Source: Kitasatospora gansuensis
GTDB taxonomy: Bacteria; Actinomycetota; Actinomycetes; Streptomycetales; Streptomycetaceae
DNA: 64,000 bases
Assembly (NCBI RefSeq): GCF_014203705.1
Contig: NZ_JACHJR010000001.1
Coordinates: 3,968,001-4,032,000, forward strand
Direction of reading: 5' to 3'
Shown: positions 32,850 to 40,660 of the stretch, piece by piece
Layout of the letters: every line of letters begins with the position of its first letter
Numbering within the stretch: the stretch's first letter is position 1
Made by a program: the position numbers and the translations under genes
The notes under the pieces: generated by a model
Told to the model about the DNA's origin: nothing
The model's input: the letters and a program-made list of their open reading frames with translations, nothing else
Databases searched by the model: none

Positions 32850-34123
32850 TTGACCGGTTCCAGGACGGCTCGCCCGCCCAGGAAGGGCCGCAGCGCCTCC
32901 GGTACGGCGACCGAACCGTCGGCCAGCTGGTGGTTCTCCAGGATGGCCACGATCATGCGCGGGACGGCGACCAGGGTGCCGTTCAGGGTGGCCAGCGGGC
33001 GCACCTTGTTGTCCGCGTCGCGGAGCCGGATGGCGAGCCGACGGGACTGGAACTCGGTGCAGTTCGAGGTCGAGGTGACCTCGCGGTACTTGCCCTGGGT
33101 CGGGATCCAGGCCTCGATGTCGAACTTCCGCACCGCCGAGGAGCCGAGGTCGCCGGAGGCGACGTCGATCACCCGGTAGGGGAGTTCGAGCGCGTTGAGG
33201 AAGTCCTTCTCCCACTGGAGCAGGCGGCGGTGCTCGGCCTCGGCGTCCTCGGGCGTGGTGAAGACGAACATCTCCACCTTCTCGAACTGGTGCACCCGGA
33301 TGATGCCCCGGGTGTCCTTGCCGTAGGTGCCGGCCTCGCGGCGGAAGCAGGACGAGTAACCGGCGTACCGCAGCGGCAGCTTGTCCGCGTCGATGATCTC
33401 GTCCATGTGGTACGCGGCGAGCGGGACCTCGCTGGTGCCGACCAGGTAGCGGTCCTCTTCCTCGAGGAAGTAGACGTTCTCCGCCGCCTGGCCGAGGAAG
33501 CCGGTGCCGTCCATGGCCGCCGGGCGGACCAGGGCCGGGGTGATCATCGGGGTGAAGCCGGCCTCGACCGCCTGCGCGACCGCCATGTTGACCAGGGCGA
33601 GCTCGAGCAGCGCACCGACGCCGGTCAGGTAGTAGGAGCGCGATCCGGCCACCTTGGCGCCGCGCTCGGTGTCGATCGCGCCGAGGACCTTGCCCAGCTC
33701 GACGTGGTCCTTGGGCTCGAAGCCCTCGGCCGCGAAGTCGCGCGGGGTGCCGATCTCCTCGAGCGTGACGAAGTCCTCCTCGCCACCGACCGGGGCGGCG
33801 GGGTCGATCAGGTTGGCCAGCAGCCGGAGCAGGCGGTCGGCCTCCTCGTTGGCCTCGCGCTGCTCGGCCTCGGCGGCCTTGACCTCGGCGGAGAGCTCGC
33901 CGGTGCGCTTGAGCAGCGCGGCCTTCTCGTCGCCCTGGGCCTTGGGGATCTGCTTGCCGAGCGTCTTCTGCTCGTTGCGCAGGTCGTCGAAGCGGGTGCC
34001 CGAGGAGCGGCGCCGTTCGTCGGCGGAGAGGAGGGCGTCGACCAGGTCGACGTCCTCACCACGGGCACGCTGCGAGGCGCGCACTCGGTCGGGGTCCTCA
34101 CGGAGCAGGCGAAGGTCAATCAC
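32846..34123 (-). CDS. serS: Seryl-tRNA synthetase
   Basis: 425 residues, the usual length. The N-terminal coiled-coil arm (about 30-100) binds tRNA-Ser; class II motif 2 is FRREAGTYGKDTRGIIRVHQF and motif 3 lies near GTLVAVPRMIVAILE, with TSEVPLAAY before motif 2. It charges tRNA-Ser with serine. The GTG start gives MIDLRLLREDPDRVR, the normal N-terminus; the longer open frame is unsupported. A -10 element 7 nt upstream implies a leaderless transcript. The HAD gene downstream overlaps by 4 nt. Confidence 0.98.
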   Translation of the reverse strand: MIDLRLLREDPDRVRASQRARGEDVDLVDALLSADERRRSSGTRFDDLRNEQKTLGKQIPKAQGDEKAALLKRTGELSAEVKAAEAEQREANEEADRLLRLLANLIDPAAPVGGEEDFVTLEEIGTPRDFAAEGFEPKDHVELGKVLGAIDTERGAKVAGSRSYYLTGVGALLELALVNMAVAQAVEAGFTPMITPALVRPAAMDGTGFLGQAAENVYFLEEEDRYLVGTSEVPLAAYHMDEIIDADKLPLRYAGYSSCFRREAGTYGKDTRGIIRVHQFEKVEMFVFTTPEDAEAEHRRLLQWEKDFLNALELPYRVIDVASGDLGSSAVRKFDIEAWIPTQGKYREVTSTSNCTEFQSRRLAIRLRDADNKVRPLATLNGTLVAVPRMIVAILENHQLADGSVAVPEALRPFLGGRAVLEPVK

Positions 34124-34130
34124 GGGGCCC

Positions 34131-34136
34131 AGCCTA
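34131..34136 (-). promoter_or_regulatory. -10 element of a leaderless serS promoter
   Basis: On the minus strand TAGGCT ends 7 nt before the serS GTG, and no ribosome site lies between. Confidence 0.5.
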
Positions 34137-34370
34137 CCGGGGCAGGACTGCTGGACCGGTACCTGTTTTGGTGTCGCAGCACGGGCCGGTGGGGCGGGAG
34201 GGGCCGGAGTGTCGACTCCCTGTCGGATATGTCGCTTTCTGCCCGTTTCTCTGGCATCCTGCCCCCGGCCGTCCGCCTCGGCGCAGGTCAGCGGGGTGTG
34301 CGCGCCCCCGGAAGCCTGGGGATAACTGCCGTCAACCTGTGGATAACTGCCGTGCAGAGCCCCGCCTGCG

Positions 34371-34412
34371 CCGGTCATCCACAGGCCCGGCCCCGAGCCT
34401 GTGGATGACCGG
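34371..34412. repeat. Perfect 16-bp inverted repeat carrying two DnaA-type boxes
   Basis: Arms 34371-34386 and 34397-34412 (CCGGTCATCCACAGGC and its complement) pair perfectly across a 10-nt loop. Each arm contains one TCATCCACA box, so the boxes face each other. It could be a DNA-binding site or a transcript hairpin; its setting among other boxes favours the first. Confidence 0.7.
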
Positions 34413-34442
34413 CATGTGCAGGCCGGGCCGTTGATCTGCGAA

Positions 34443-34469
34443 GGAATTGAGGTTTCAAACCTCGATTCC
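34443..34469. repeat. 27-bp near-perfect palindrome, AT-rich
   Basis: GGAATTGAGGTTT and AAACCTCGATTCC are mirror complements around one C, with one mismatched pair. It stands in an AT-rich part of the 700-bp gap between serS and pheA and looks like an operator or protein-binding site. I do not know the binding protein. Confidence 0.5.
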
Positions 34470-34789
34470 TCCTCTCGGGTGAGGGAATTCGCGCACTCGG
34501 ACGGGTGATTTGGAAGAAGAAGGATGACTCTGGTCCGATTAGTCGGCTCTGGCGGAGAAGCGGATGATCTGACCGGCCCAGCCAGTGGATATGCCGGTTT
34601 GTCGACTCGTCCCCAAGCCTGTGGATAACTGTGGATAACTCGGCTGTCGCCCGCCTGTGGATGGACCGGGGGACTGTGGACGAAGCCGTCCGCCCGCCGA
34701 CGGATGCGGCGGGCGGAGGTCCGGAACGGTCGGTCGCCCGGCCGGGTGAAGCTATCGGCGTGTCGAAAAGTGGCATTTCCAGGCGCGAA

Positions 34790-34807
34790 ATGATCGATTT
34801 AGATCAT
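34790..34807. repeat. Small inverted repeat after pheA
   Basis: ATGATC and GATCAT flank GATTTA, 18 nt past the pheA stop on the minus strand. It could be a weak 3' hairpin or an operator. It is unusually AT-rich for this genome. Confidence 0.35.
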
Positions 34808-34824
34808 CTTCGGCCGGAGTGCCC

Positions 34825-35760
34825 TCAAGCCTCGCCGCGCCCGTCCAGTGCCCGGGAGAGCCAGTCCGCGGCCAGGCTGAAATCCTCGTCCGAGGTGCCG
34901 GGCCGCAGCGCGGTCGGCCGGCCCTGGTCCGCCCGCGGATAGGAGCCGAGGAACCGCACCTGCGGGCAGATCCGCCGCAGCCCCATCAGCGCCTCGCTCA
35001 CCCGGCGCTCGCTCAGGTGCCCCTCGCAGTCGATCAGGAAGCAGTAGTTGCCGAGCCCCTCGCCGGTCGGCCGGGACTCGATCCGCATCAGGTTGATGCC
35101 GCGCACCGCGAACTCCTGGAGCAGCTCCAGCAGCGCGCCCGGGTGGTCGTCCGGCAGCCAGACCACCATCGAGGTCTTGTCCGCCCCGGTCGGTGAGGAC
35201 ACCCGGCCCGGCCGCCCCACCAGGACGAACCGGGTGGTCGCGTTGGCCGCGTCGTGGATGTCGGTGACCAGCGGTTCAAGACCGTAGATCGGCGCCGCGA
35301 ACTCCCCGGCGAACGCCCCGTCGAACCGGCCCTCCTGCACCAGCCGCGCGCCGTCCGCGTTGGAGGCGGCCGACTCCCAGCGGGCGTCCGGCAGGTTGGC
35401 GGCCAGCCAGCGGCGCACCTGGGGCTGGGCCACCGGGTGGCTGGTGACGGTCTTGATGTCGTCCAGCGCCGTCCCCGGCCGCACCAGCAGCGCGAACGAG
35501 ATCGGCAGCAGCACCTCGCGGTAGATCATCAGGGCCGTGCCGGTGGCGAGTTCGTCGCTGGTGGCGGTGACGGCGCCCTCGACGGAGTTCTCGACCGGGA
35601 CGAACGCACCGCTCGCCTCGCCCGCCCGCACCGCGTCCAGTACGGCCGGCACCGAGGCCAGCGGCACCAGCTCCCGGGTCGCGGCCTCCGGCAGCGTACG
35701 CAGCGCCGCCTCCGTGAACGTTCCGGCGGGGCCGAGGTAGGTGTAGCGGGTGGCCGACAT
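34825..35760 (-). CDS. pheA: Prephenate dehydratase
   Basis: 311 residues, ATG after GGAGGCGGC. Converts prephenate to phenylpyruvate in phenylalanine synthesis. The catalytic part (1-185) shows YLGPAGTFTEAAL, VPVENSVEGAV, and TRFVLVGR with the catalytic Thr-Arg-Phe; the ACT domain (about 205-275) has HPGALLELLQEFAVRGINLMRIESRP, where phenylalanine binds for feedback control. It is a monofunctional enzyme without chorismate mutase, as usual in actinobacteria. The C-terminus has about 35 extra residues past the ACT domain. Confidence 0.97.
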   Translation of the reverse strand: MSATRYTYLGPAGTFTEAALRTLPEAATRELVPLASVPAVLDAVRAGEASGAFVPVENSVEGAVTATSDELATGTALMIYREVLLPISFALLVRPGTALDDIKTVTSHPVAQPQVRRWLAANLPDARWESAASNADGARLVQEGRFDGAFAGEFAAPIYGLEPLVTDIHDAANATTRFVLVGRPGRVSSPTGADKTSMVVWLPDDHPGALLELLQEFAVRGINLMRIESRPTGEGLGNYCFLIDCEGHLSERRVSEALMGLRRICPQVRFLGSYPRADQGRPTALRPGTSDEDFSLAADWLSRALDGRGEA

Positions 35761-35870
35761 GCCGCCTCCGTACGAAATGCATCTGGTGCTGCCCGACCAA
35801 CCCACCTTAGTCAGTCCGCGACCCGGCCACCGAAGCGTCCGTCCTCTGGGCAACGGCGGCCGACGACCCG

Positions 35871-36059
35871 TCAGGCCGGGCCGGCCTCGACGGCGGGCCC
35901 CGCCGCCGCGGTCCCGGCGCCGAGCACGGCCGGGTCGTCGGCGACCTTGGCGAACAGCACCATGCCCTCCAGCTGGGCCACCGCTGCCCGGGCACCGGCC
36001 CGGCCGGCGACTACGTCGAGCACTTGCTCGGCTGAGTTTTCGGCAGACGGTCCGGCAGA
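35871..36059 (-). pseudogene. Possible 3' remnant of a gene cut by repeat copy 3
   Basis: The minus strand reads about 60 codons to a TGA at 35871 with G or C at almost every third position and a protein-like sequence (AEQVLDVVAGRAGARAAV, QLEGMVLFAKVADD). The frame runs back into repeat copy 3 and meets a stop there, without a normal start. It may be the tail of a lost gene or a short gene starting at an internal GTG. I do not recognise it. Confidence 0.35.
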
Positions 36060-36175
36060 CAGGGGCTCGGGGAACTGCGACGCCGACCTCGGTAAAGGTG
36101 ATCCGTACGTAGGCGGTCAGGCACTTTCGCATGTGACCCGCACGCCAGATCTCCTCGCAGTTCCCCGAGCCCCTG
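36060..36175. repeat. 116-bp inverted-repeat element, copy 3 (subtype B)
   Basis: Perfect 16-bp ends CAGGGGCTCGGGGAAC (36060-36075) and GTTCCCCGAGCCCCTG (36160-36175); the pairing continues inward with TGCGA/TCGCA. The interior has GGTGATCCGTACGTAG and the core GGCACTTTCGCA. It lies just past the stop of the DyP peroxidase gene and before pheA on the same strand. Confidence 0.85.
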
Positions 36176-36199
36176 GATAGTGCAACCTCAGGAGGTGCC

Positions 36200-37447
36200 T
36201 CAGTCGAGCAGTGCCTGCCCCACGTACCCACCCTCGGGCGCCCCCGGCGGCACCGCGTAGAGCCCGCTCGACTCGTGCCTGATGAACCGCGAGAGCCCGT
36301 CCCCCCGGGCCAACTTCCGCTGCACCGGCACGAACCCCTTCATCGGGTCGGCCTGGAACGCGACGAACAGCAGCCCGGCATCCGGCGACCCGTCGGCCAG
36401 CACCCCGTCCGCGTAGGAGAACCCGCGCCGCAGCATCGCGGCCCCACCGTTGGAGCCCGGTGCCGCGACCCGGATGTGTGCGTCGGCGGGCACCGCGAGG
36501 GCGCCGTCCGCACCCCGCGCGGTCAGGTCCACCGCCGTGGTCTCGGTCCCGCCCGAGAGCGGTGCGCCGTCCGACTTCCGTCGGCCGATCACCCGCTCCT
36601 GACGGTCCGTCGGCAGGTTCTCCCAGTTGTCCAGCAGCATCCGGATCCGCCGGACCACCGCGTACGTGCCCCCGGCGAACCAGCCGTCGCCACCGGTGAA
36701 GATCTTCTCCTCGAAGCCGTCCTGGCCCGGCTTCGGGTTGTTGGTGCCGTCCACCTGGCCCATCAGGTTGCGTCCGGTCATCGGGTGCGGGGTGGCGCCG
36801 GGGGTGCGGCCGAAGCCGGCCATCTGCCAGCGCAGGGTGGCGGTCCCGGCGGCCTGGCGCTGGAGCACCCGGAGGGCGTGGAAGGCGACCAGCGCGTCGT
36901 CGGCACCGATCTGCACCCACAGGTCACCGTCGCTGCGGGCCCGGTCGATCGCGTCCTCGGGGAAGTCCGGCAGCGGGGCGAGCGCGGCCGGCCGACGGTC
37001 CGTCAGGCCGGTCTTGTCGAAGAGCGAGGCGCCGAAGCCGAAGGTGACGGTCAGTGAGCAGGGCCCGGCGTCCCGCGCGATCTGGTTCTCCGCCGACGGC
37101 GCGTCCTCGCCCCGGGCCAGCCGCGCGGCCGTCGCCGACCACTGCCGCAGCAGCTTCCGCAGCCCGTCCCGCGATCCCGTTCCACCGGCCCCGTCGGCCA
37201 GGTCGAAGGCGGCCAACTGCACCCGGGCCTGGGCGGGTTGCAGGATGCCCGCCTGCCGGGGCCCGTGGAACGGGATCGTGGCCCGGCCGAGCGCGGCGCC
37301 AGTGCTGCCGCCCGTACCGGCGGCCGGGGCGGCCAGGGCCTGCTGCCCCAGCGCGCCGCCGACCGCCCCGACGGCCAGGCCGGCGGCCCCGGCGCTGCCG
37401 AGCAGCGCCCGGCGGGAGAGGCGGGGGAGTCCGGAGGACGAGGTCAT
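36200..37447 (-). CDS. efeB: Tat-exported DyP-type haem peroxidase (EfeB-like)
   Basis: 415 residues. The twin-arginine signal LSRRALLGSAGAAGLAVGAV is followed by a mature protein with the DyP hallmark GxxDG as MGQVDGTNNPKPGQ, plus the RHESSGLYAVPPG C-terminus. It is exported folded with haem and uses H2O2 to oxidise dyes, haem or iron-linked substrates. It starts 6 nt after the copper-resistance gene copCD and is the last gene of the copper run. In S. lividans a DyP peroxidase works together with copper proteins, which fits this setting. The symbol is by family, as efeUO are not present. Confidence 0.9.
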   Translation of the reverse strand: MTSSSGLPRLSRRALLGSAGAAGLAVGAVGGALGQQALAAPAAGTGGSTGAALGRATIPFHGPRQAGILQPAQARVQLAAFDLADGAGGTGSRDGLRKLLRQWSATAARLARGEDAPSAENQIARDAGPCSLTVTFGFGASLFDKTGLTDRRPAALAPLPDFPEDAIDRARSDGDLWVQIGADDALVAFHALRVLQRQAAGTATLRWQMAGFGRTPGATPHPMTGRNLMGQVDGTNNPKPGQDGFEEKIFTGGDGWFAGGTYAVVRRIRMLLDNWENLPTDRQERVIGRRKSDGAPLSGGTETTAVDLTARGADGALAVPADAHIRVAAPGSNGGAAMLRRGFSYADGVLADGSPDAGLLFVAFQADPMKGFVPVQRKLARGDGLSRFIRHESSGLYAVPPGAPEGGYVGQALLD

Positions 37448-37453
37448 ACGGTG

Positions 37454-39436
37454 TCAGCCGATCTTGAGCGGTTTTACCTCGGTCACCTGGTCGATGTCGG
37501 AGGACCGTACGGTCACCGACAGCACCCAGTTGCCCGCGAGCGGGAGTTGGCCGGTGCCGGACCAGCGGCCCGGGCCCTCGGCCTTGAGGGTCACCGGGAG
37601 CGGGCCGAGGTCGCGGTCCGGCAGGGTGAAGGCGAGCTCCACCTCGGGCACCTCGACCGGCTGACCGGCGGTGTCGGTCAGGGCGAGCCGCACGTTGTTC
37701 AGCCCGACGTCCGCCGGGTTGAGGGCGACGGTGGCGGTGCCCTTGGCGTTCGGGGTGCGGCCGCCGGTGTCGTACGGGAGCTTGAGCTCCACGGTCTTCC
37801 CCGGCACGACGCTCGCGCCCGCGGCCGGCGTACCGGCGGGGCTGCTGCCCGGGGCGGCGGCGACCGCCTCGGCCACCTTGCCGGGCGGGGTGTTGGTCAG
37901 CATGGTGGTGACCACCAGCACGACCACCGCGACCGCGGCCTCGACCAGGACGGACCGGCGCAGCCCGGCCCGCGCGGGCGTGCCGTCGCGCTCCTGACGC
38001 ACCGTCGCCTCGTCCCGGGCGGCCCGCTGTCTGGCCAGCTGCGCGGCCCGGACCGGGTCGGTCCCGTCCGCCACCGCGGCCTTGGCCGGGGCGGCGGCCT
38101 GCGCCGGAGCAACAGCCGGACCCGAGCGCAGCCGGGCCACCCAGCCCCGGGAGAACCAGGCGACGCCCACCATCGCGACCACGGCACCGGTCTTGATCAG
38201 CAGCAGCCGCCCGTACTCGGTGTCCACCAGCGCGCCCCAGCTGCCCAGCCCGCGCCAGGCCTGGTAGACGCCGGTCAGCACCAGTACCGCGACGGCGCCG
38301 AACGCCAGCCGGGAGAACAGCTCGACCGCCCGCGGCCCGACCCCGTTGCGGAGCGCGAGCAGCAGCGTGGTCAGCCCGCCCAGCCAGAGCGCCATCGCCA
38401 GCAGGTGCACCATCGCGGCCGGCAGCGCCAGCCAGACCTGCTCGCCGACCGAGGCGTGGTCCGCCCCGGCCCAGGTGGCGGAGAGCGCCACGGCCAGCAC
38501 CAGACCGGCCACGCCGAGGCCCAACCGGGCGTCCCGGAGCGGCCGTTCGGCGGCCCGCTGCTCCAACTGCCGCAGCTCGTCGGGCTCCTCATCACCCTGC
38601 GAAGCGGCCTCCGGAGCAGCCTCCGACGTGGCCTGCGGAGCGGTCTCCGGCCTGGTCTGCCCCAACTGCCCGACCAGCAGCGAGAGGAAGACCCCCGCCG
38701 CCGCGAGCAGCAGCAGCCGGACCGACAGCGCCGTCCCGATCCGCTCGTCCAGGGTGCTGCGCACCAGCGAGAGGTCGAACGCCTGCCCGATCCCGGTGCC
38801 CCGCTCGTACGGGCCGCGCAGCAGCAGCACCGCCACCGTGGACACCAGCAGCGAGACCCAGCCGGTCATCAGCAGCCGCTGCACCGACCGGACCGCCGCC
38901 CCGGCGGGCCAGCAGATCAGCACGAACGCGGCCGCCCCGGCCAGCAGCGCGAACGCGGCGTACGCGACGGTCCTGCCGGTGCCGTAGGCGAACGCGACCG
39001 CGCCGTCCGCCTTGACGTCCTGGAGTGCGGCGGCCGAGACGGTGGTCGCCGAGGGGGCGCCGATCGAGAAGGTGAAGGCCCCGCCGATCGGGTGCGAGTC
39101 CTCCGAGACGGCCCGCCAGGCCACCGTGTAGGTGCCGTTGGCGAGGCCCGGGCGCAGCGCGACCCGGGCGGTGGCGGCCTTGCCGTCGACGTGGCCGGGT
39201 TCGCCGGAGTCCACCGACGTGCCGTCAGGTCCGAGCACCCGGACCGAGTCGGGAGAGAGCGAGACGCCCTCGCTGAAGGTCAGCGTCACGGCGGCCGGCG
39301 CGGTGGCCACCACCGCGTTGTTCGCCGGGTCGGTGGAGACCAGCGTCGCGTGCGCGGACGCCGTACCGGCGCCGCCGATCAGCAGCAGCACGGCCGTGAC
39401 CACGACCGTCAGCAGGGCACCAAGCCTCTTCCACAT
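37454..39436 (-). CDS. Copper resistance protein, CopC-CopD fusion with YtkA-like tail
   Basis: 660 residues. The signal peptide ends ASA-HATLV, so the mature protein begins with the copper-ligand His of CopC; DSHPIGGAFTF supplies the second His site. A CopD membrane domain of about eight helices follows (roughly 150-470), then a basic loop, another membrane helix near 505-525, and an outer beta domain (YtkA-like) at the end. It should bind copper outside and move it across the membrane. It starts 3 nt after the PCuAC gene. Confidence 0.92.
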   Translation of the reverse strand: MWKRLGALLTVVVTAVLLLIGGAGTASAHATLVSTDPANNAVVATAPAAVTLTFSEGVSLSPDSVRVLGPDGTSVDSGEPGHVDGKAATARVALRPGLANGTYTVAWRAVSEDSHPIGGAFTFSIGAPSATTVSAAALQDVKADGAVAFAYGTGRTVAYAAFALLAGAAAFVLICWPAGAAVRSVQRLLMTGWVSLLVSTVAVLLLRGPYERGTGIGQAFDLSLVRSTLDERIGTALSVRLLLLAAAGVFLSLLVGQLGQTRPETAPQATSEAAPEAASQGDEEPDELRQLEQRAAERPLRDARLGLGVAGLVLAVALSATWAGADHASVGEQVWLALPAAMVHLLAMALWLGGLTTLLLALRNGVGPRAVELFSRLAFGAVAVLVLTGVYQAWRGLGSWGALVDTEYGRLLLIKTGAVVAMVGVAWFSRGWVARLRSGPAVAPAQAAAPAKAAVADGTDPVRAAQLARQRAARDEATVRQERDGTPARAGLRRSVLVEAAVAVVVLVVTTMLTNTPPGKVAEAVAAAPGSSPAGTPAAGASVVPGKTVELKLPYDTGGRTPNAKGTATVALNPADVGLNNVRLALTDTAGQPVEVPEVELAFTLPDRDLGPLPVTLKAEGPGRWSGTGQLPLAGNWVLSVTVRSSDIDQVTEVKPLKIG

Positions 39437-39439
39437 GAG

Positions 39440-39916
39440 CTACTTGCTCCCGGGTCGGTAGGTGAGGGACTCGACCGGCACCTGGACGGCGATGGTCTCG
39501 CCCTTGGCGAAGGTGAGTTCGAGTTCGAGCCGGTCGCCGACCACGGGTGCCTTCGTCCAGCCCATGATCATGAGGTGGTTGCCGCCCCGGGCGAGCTGCA
39601 GTTCGCCGTTGGCGGGCACCGGGAGGGACGGCACCTCTTCCATGGTCCGTTCGGTGGAACGGTGCATGGTGACCGAGCTGGCTCCGGGGCTGCGCACCGC
39701 GATCAGCTCGTCGCTGCCCGCCCCGGTGTTACGGACCGTCAGGTAGCCGGCGGCCATCCCGCCCGGGCTCGCCGGAGCCGGGATGTAGGAGTCGACCACG
39801 CTCAGCCTGGCCACCGCGGCCGGGCCGTCGGACCCGCAGCCGACCAGCACCGTACCGGCGGTCAGCGCGGCGGCCAGACCGGCGCCGTACAGGGCCCGGC
39901 GGCGGAACGGACTCAT
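39440..39916 (-). CDS. Copper chaperone PCu(A)C, lipoprotein
   Basis: 158 residues. The signal ends in the lipobox LVGC, so it is membrane-anchored outside. The Cu(I) ligands follow the family spacing: TMHRSTERTM and GGNHLMIMG (Met/His residues). PCuAC delivers copper to the CuA or CuB centre of cytochrome oxidase, together with Sco1, whose gene overlaps as ATGA just upstream. The gene set shows that copper is being used for enzyme assembly and not only detoxified. Confidence 0.93.
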   Translation of the reverse strand: MSPFRRRALYGAGLAAALTAGTVLVGCGSDGPAAVARLSVVDSYIPAPASPGGMAAGYLTVRNTGAGSDELIAVRSPGASSVTMHRSTERTMEEVPSLPVPANGELQLARGGNHLMIMGWTKAPVVGDRLELELTFAKGETIAVQVPVESLTYRPGSK

Positions 39917-40581
39917 GCGGGCACCCCCTTGGCCAGCAGCGGCAGGTCGTGTTCGAAGGTCTGCACCGAGGTGCTGCTCAGGTAGAGCAGGTGCGCCTTG
40001 TCGTCCTGCGGCAGGAAGGTCAGCACCTGGGCGCCGTGCGAGGAGGTGACGCTGCCGTCCTTGTTCACGATCGGGTCCTCGACCAGGACACCGAGCGACT
40101 TGGCGGCGGCCTTCACCTGGTTCAGGTCACCCGTCAGCCCGATGAAGTTCTTGCCCATCGCGTCCAGCCAGGTGCGCAGCACCTGCGGGGTGTCCCGCTG
40201 GGGGTCGGTGGAGACGAAGACCACGTCGATCTTCTTCTGCTCCTCGGCCGGGAGCTTCGACATCGCCACGCCGATGTCGCCCATCGTGGTCGGGCAGACG
40301 TCCGGGCAGCTGGTGTAGCCGAAGAACAGCAGGGTGGGGCGCCCGGTGGTCTGCTTGCGCAGGTCGAAGGGCTGCCCCGAGGTGTCGGTGAGGGTCAGCT
40401 CGGGCTTCTCGAAGTGCTTGCCCAGCAGGGTGGCCTGGTAGGGCGAGTTGCTGCTCGCCTTCGAGACCTTGGCCGGGCCGTCGGCGCTGCTGCCGCCGGA
40501 GCCGCAGGCGGTGAGGGCGAGGGCGGCGGTCAGCGCGAGGGCGGCGGCGCCGAGCAGTCGGGGGGAAAGGGTACGTGCCAT
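39913..40581 (-). CDS. SCO1/SenC-family copper chaperone
   Basis: 222 residues from the ATG at 40581; the longer open frame has no signal peptide. The signal ends in the lipobox LTAC. The thioredoxin fold carries the copper-binding CxxxC as TSCPDVCP and the distal His in SSHGAQVLTF. Sco proteins load the CuA site of cytochrome c oxidase; in Streptomyces, Sco is needed for oxidase activity and development under low copper. A strong hairpin lies just upstream, between this gene and the ycnI-like gene. Confidence 0.93.
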   Translation of the reverse strand: MARTLSPRLLGAAALALTAALALTACGSGGSSADGPAKVSKASSNSPYQATLLGKHFEKPELTLTDTSGQPFDLRKQTTGRPTLLFFGYTSCPDVCPTTMGDIGVAMSKLPAEEQKKIDVVFVSTDPQRDTPQVLRTWLDAMGKNFIGLTGDLNQVKAAAKSLGVLVEDPIVNKDGSVTSSHGAQVLTFLPQDDKAHLLYLSSTSVQTFEHDLPLLAKGVPA

Positions 40582-40610
40582 TGCGGGGGTCCGATCGTGG
40601 AGCGTGCTGT

Positions 40611-40655
40611 GGCGGGCCCCGGCCGCCGCGTGGCTCGCGGCGGCCGGGGCCCGCC
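40611..40655 (-). terminator. 20-bp-stem hairpin between ycnI-like and sco genes
   Basis: Arms 40611-40630 and 40636-40655 pair perfectly with a TGGCT loop. It starts 5 nt after the ycnI-like stop and ends 30 nt before the sco start, so it may end or weaken the upstream transcript within what otherwise looks like one operon. Confidence 0.75.
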
Positions 40656-40660
40656 CGGAA

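Larger units (their letters stand above)
34317..34683. other. Cluster of DnaA boxes between serS and pheA
   Basis: Three exact TGTGGATAA boxes (complement of TTATCCACA) lie at 34338-34346, 34620-34628 and 34630-34638; the last two are 10 bp apart, one helical turn. Near matches are TGGGGATAA at 34317, TCATCCACA at 34375, TGTGGATGA at 34400, TGTGGATGG at 34656 and TGTGGACGA at 34675. The stretch is non-coding and AT-richer than its surroundings. There is no dnaA or dnaN here, so it is not a standard oriC. Streptomyces coelicolor has DnaA-box clusters near, but outside, oriC that restrain initiation; this looks like one of them. Confidence 0.75.

Noticed and set aside
34441..34500. tRNA or small structured RNA
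   Set aside because: The palindrome folds as a single stem with a one-base centre; no cloverleaf or known RNA pattern can be drawn.
34317..34683. Chromosomal origin oriC
   Set aside because: No dnaA or dnaN beside it and far fewer boxes than a Streptomyces origin, which has about 19.
36117..36175. Short open frames that start inside the repeat elements
   Set aside because: They arise from the repeat sequence itself, recur in all copies in different frames and have no ribosome sites.
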